Positions 63,023 to 64,000 of a stretch of DNA of 64,000 nt are shown here, piece after piece. Where the stretch lies: the NCBI GenBank assembly GCA_965219125.1, contig CBDCMO010000002.1, positions 62,001 to 126,000 on the forward strand, written 5' to 3'. The notes under the pieces were generated by a model, which was not told the DNA's origin, made no database searches, and saw only the letters and a list, made by a program, of their open reading frames with translations. The stretch comes from JBBSOK01 sp965219125 (GTDB lineage Bacteria > Bacteroidota > Bacteroidia > Flavobacteriales > Flavobacteriaceae). Within the stretch, counting starts at the first letter, position 1; each line of letters begins with the position of its first letter. Position numbers and translations under genes: made by a program.

Positions 63023-64000
63023 ATGTTCAGAAATTATATAAAAATCGCACTTCGGAATCTTTGGAAGGATAGAACATTTACAACCTTAAATATTATAGGT
63101 TTGACCGCTGCTTTTGGCGTTGCTTTTTTATTGAGCATGTATGCACTCTTTGAATTATCTGTTGATAAATTTCATAAAAATTCAGATTCTATTTACCAAG
63201 TTTATACAACATCTCAAATTCCTAAAGGTGCTGAATCTAGTGAAGCCAATCCAATTCCGTTTGCACCAACTCTAAAAGCTGAGGTTCCCGGTGTTGAAAA
63301 AATAACACGTTATGCAACGGGAGGTCCGCTTATAACTTATAAGGACAAAACTTTAAGCATTGGCTCGGCGTGGGCAGATTCCGAATTTTTTGACATTTTT
63401 ACTTTCCCAGTTTTAGAAGGAAATAAAACAAATCCAATTGGAAAATCAACCGTTGCGCTTACTGAAGAAACAGCAAAAATTATCTTCGGAAATGAAGAAG
63501 CAGTTGGAAAAACAATTACGCTTCAACGAAATAATGAAGAGGTGCCTTACAAAGTTTCTGCCATATTACAAGATTTTCCCGAAGCAAGCTCTTTAGAGTT
63601 TGGTGCTATTTTCAATTTTCAAGATTTACCAGATTCGTTTTACAAAAATAACGAGGACAGATGGGATGCGCACAATCATCCTGTTTTTCTAAAATTAGCC
63701 GCTGGCATCACGCCTGCACAATTTGAAAAATCTACCCATACATTTACAAACCTTCATTTTGCCGACGATATTGCAACTGCCAAACGTGACGGCGCAAAAG
63801 CAAATGCCGATGGTCAATTTCAACAAATTCATCTTATATCTTTTAAAGATGTAAGTTTTGCAGATCTTGATGCTGCAAGTGTAGAAGTGAGCAAAACGCT
63901 TCAATATCTAATTCTGGCACTTGCGCTGCTTATTTTATTTATTGCCAGTGTCAATTTTATAAATATGAGTATTGCCAAAGGCGCACAACGTCTGCGTGAA
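63023..64000 (+). CDS. ABC permease, MacB/FtsX type (permease 4, 3' end outside window)
   Basis: ATG 63023 opens a frame that stays open to the right edge (326 residues visible). It begins MFRNYIKIALRNLWKDRTFT, a near match to the starts of permeases 1-3, then a membrane helix (~20-46), a MacB-like periplasmic domain and, at the edge, the second membrane helix plus the first coupling helix (VNFINMSIAKGAQRLRE). It is the fourth permease of the operon; more may follow outside the window. Confidence 0.9.
   Translation, partial: MFRNYIKIALRNLWKDRTFTTLNIIGLTAAFGVAFLLSMYALFELSVDKFHKNSDSIYQVYTTSQIPKGAESSEANPIPFAPTLKAEVPGVEKITRYATGGPLITYKDKTLSIGSAWADSEFFDIFTFPVLEGNKTNPIGKSTVALTEETAKIIFGNEEAVGKTITLQRNNEEVPYKVSAILQDFPEASSLEFGAIFNFQDLPDSFYKNNEDRWDAHNHPVFLKLAAGITPAQFEKSTHTFTNLHFADDIATAKRDGAKANADGQFQQIHLISFKDVSFADLDAASVEVSKTLQYLILALALLILFIASVNFINMSIAKGAQRLRE

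Noticed and set aside
1..64000. tRNA, rRNA, CRISPR array, insertion sequence or prophage
   Set aside because: I looked in the intergenic regions for tRNA-like arms, regularly spaced direct repeats and transposase or integrase motifs and found none.

Overview
The window looks like a low-GC chromosome segment from a member of the Flavobacteriaceae (Bacteroidetes). The evidence is gldI, a gliding-motility gene of this phylum; many lipoproteins and signal peptides; TAnnTTTG-type promoters with few Shine-Dalgarno sites; a Lacal_2735-family small gene; and gene orders that I recall as typical of the family (ftsK-lolA-lptF/G-ribBA; rel-fur-purA-ostA; DUF368-aroE-DUF349). I cannot fix the genus. I saw no rRNA, tRNA, transposase, phage gene or CRISPR array.

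Layout. 1-1525 (+): the end of a probable DegT-type aminotransferase and a secreted hypothetical protein. 1522-11422 (-): an envelope and housekeeping block with nhaC, tpx, dgkA, a lipoprotein, ftsK, lolA, an LptF/G permease, an SDR and ribBA (its GTP cyclohydrolase half is degenerate). 11638-14394 (+): a secreted protein built of YadA-head repeats. 14415-33913: mostly minus strand, with a Cys/Met-metabolism PLP enzyme, a CPBP protease (+), a DUF349 protein, aroE, two DUF368 lipid-carrier transporters, a TPR protein, a class III aminotransferase, an OstA-like protein, a zeta-like kinase with a 58-residue partner, purA, fur, relA/spoT, a SpoU methyltransferase and a lipoprotein/beta-barrel pair. 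34211-43004: a DUF6503-like lipoprotein, a cold shock gene, a VF530 protein, a frameshifted GNAT gene, DUF4198, two amidohydrolase-family proteins and DUF3810. 43177-50246: pepD, kbp (BON-LysM), a cyclophilin-FKBP fusion, gldI, an NrnA-like phosphoesterase, ndk, DUF2452 and a Lacal_2735 gene.

50423-64000: a regulatory and transport locus. A histidine kinase and an NtrC-type sigma-54 activator (-) diverge from a membrane fusion protein, one ABC ATPase and at least four MacB/FtsX-like permeases (+, running off the window). The shared intergenic region carries two tandem 19-bp sites, 22 bp apart, upstream of a sigma-54-like -24/-12 element. The activator is therefore a strong candidate to control the transporter.

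A second theme is small dispersed intergenic repeats in several families: GAGCGCAGTCGAG hairpins, CAGT/GCAG strings, GACGTAAGAC repeats, a perfect 19-bp palindrome, GAATTCTGAATT strings and others. They lie close to gene ends, sometimes supply a stop codon or abut a TTG start, and fill almost every spacer of the ABC operon.
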